From Orientallactaga sibirica (taxonomy: Eukaryota > Chordata > Mammalia > Rodentia > Dipodidae): a stretch of 64,000 nt of DNA. Shown one piece after another: positions 63,424 to 64,000 of this stretch. The DNA is taken from assembly GCA_036365145.1 (NCBI GenBank), contig JAEOAD010000029.1, positions 23,421,001 through 23,485,000 of the forward strand. The letters run 5' to 3'. Both the position numbers and the translations under genes were made by a program. The stretch's first letter is position 1; every line of letters starts with the position of its first letter. The notes beneath the pieces were generated by a model. The model worked only from the letters and a program-made list of their open reading frames with translations, was not told the origin of the DNA and did not search any database.

Positions 63424-64000
63424 AGGGGACTTTCAAATAAGATGGCTGCATAGGAGCCATGCCAAACCAGCCCAGGGAGGGATTTAAGCAAAACCACAGA
63501 AAAATACATCCTTCTTCTGAAAAGCCCAGGAGTATGGGTTTGTCTTAGAAACAGTGAAGAAACAGGAGAGACCAAGATCCACCAGAAAGGAGAAAAATGG
63601 CCAGAATTACACTGAAGAGCTTGTGGTCCCGATCCATGCACCCAGCACTGCCCACCTGAGCAGCAGTAGCAGAGACCAAACACAGGGATTTTCCAACCTC
63701 ATCAGCCTTCTTGCAGAGTCAAGAAATCTGAAGGAAAGACATCTGAGATCAACTAAGGAGCTGTTCAAAGAGATACAGGTGGAAATGTGTGAGCAACTAC
63801 AGGCTTCCTGAACTCTCCCATCCCCCAACCATCAGAACCACAAACCTCCAGCATTCAGCCCCCAGGCAGCAGTACATCCAGCACAGCTGAACAGAACTCC
63901 AGCTGCAGCTCCACAGGACAACATGGAGGGATCAAGGTGGGCATTCATCATTGGTGAGACTGGAAGCCACACCAAAAGGTAATGAGGCCAACTGAAAAAA
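63424..64000 (+). mobile_element. Probable L1 5' region, running off the window
   Basis: It opens with 'ggggactttcaaataagatg' then 'gctgcatagga', like the L1 start with its YY1 motif (AAGATGGC followed by GAATAGGA in primate L1). GC content rises abruptly here. An 85-codon frame (63554-63811) rich in Arg, Glu and Ser lies within. The downstream ORF1 would be beyond position 64000, so this call rests on the first 40 bp and composition. Confidence 0.5.

Noticed and set aside
1..64000. Bacterial or viral operon, riboswitch or terminator features
   Set aside because: The SINE/LINE/LTR content and absence of long ORFs show this is vertebrate nuclear DNA, so such features are not expected and none was seen.

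Overview
The window is mammalian, almost certainly rodent, non-coding DNA. I find no intact protein-coding gene, no exon series and no CpG-island promoter. What it holds is layer upon layer of retroelements, microsatellites and AT-rich sequence without recognisable content. The dominant SINE is a tRNA-derived element of about 220 bp. It has a box A like TGGCTTAGCGG, a box B like GGTTCGATTCC, a CT-rich tract and an AAATAAAT tail. It matches my memory of the DIP family (B2 superfamily) of jerboas and birch mice. With B1 and B4 (ID-B1 fusion) SINEs and rodent-type L1s, this suggests a dipodoid rodent such as a jerboa. The species is an inference; the repeat families are read from the sequence.

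Left part (1-12.1 kb): a MaLR LTR cut by a DIP, a MIR, a DIP split by a B1, two different L1 3' UTR families (one nested in the other, then a copy in opposite orientation), a B4, a 139-bp tandem duplication, more DIP and B1, and a 1.4-kb L1 3' end (10.69-12.07 kb). Next come a gammaretrovirus-like solo LTR with perfect 4-bp target duplications (12.70-13.54 kb), which carries a copied 117-bp block from nearby flanking DNA, and a GC-rich degenerate tandem array (13.7-14.5 kb).

Middle (14.5-42.7 kb): mostly unassigned AT-rich DNA with scattered MaLR LTRs (four lie between 34.1 and 36.0 kb), MIR relics, DIP, B1 and B4 copies, an L1 3' UTR pair (28.8-31.0 kb) and an ancient L1M fragment (36.8-37.6 kb).

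Right part (42.7-58.1 kb): an L1 graveyard on the minus strand. The first L1 lacks its 3' half and is interrupted by DIPs, a 5'-inverted L1 fragment and a block with older L1M sequence, a U6 snRNA pseudogene and B1s. After a MER5A relic and a probable second solo LTR comes one near-full-length L1 (48.9-58.1 kb). It contains 3' UTR, ORF2, ORF1 and a tandem-repeated 5' UTR. It is inflated by two B1s, a long-type DIP, a TG...CA solo LTR, a tiny L1 insertion with 12-bp target duplications, a tandem duplication in ORF2 and a misplaced endonuclease segment inside the RT domain. It is dead: it has stops and frameshifts, and the RT FADD box reads FADG. The window ends with unassigned DNA, an L1M/B4 composite, several DIPs, and the apparent 5' end of another plus-strand L1 running off the edge.

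The elements do not cooperate in a pathway. Their relation is a time series of insertions that target-site duplications let one order. Borders without a stated duplication are estimates, good to about 10-30 bp.
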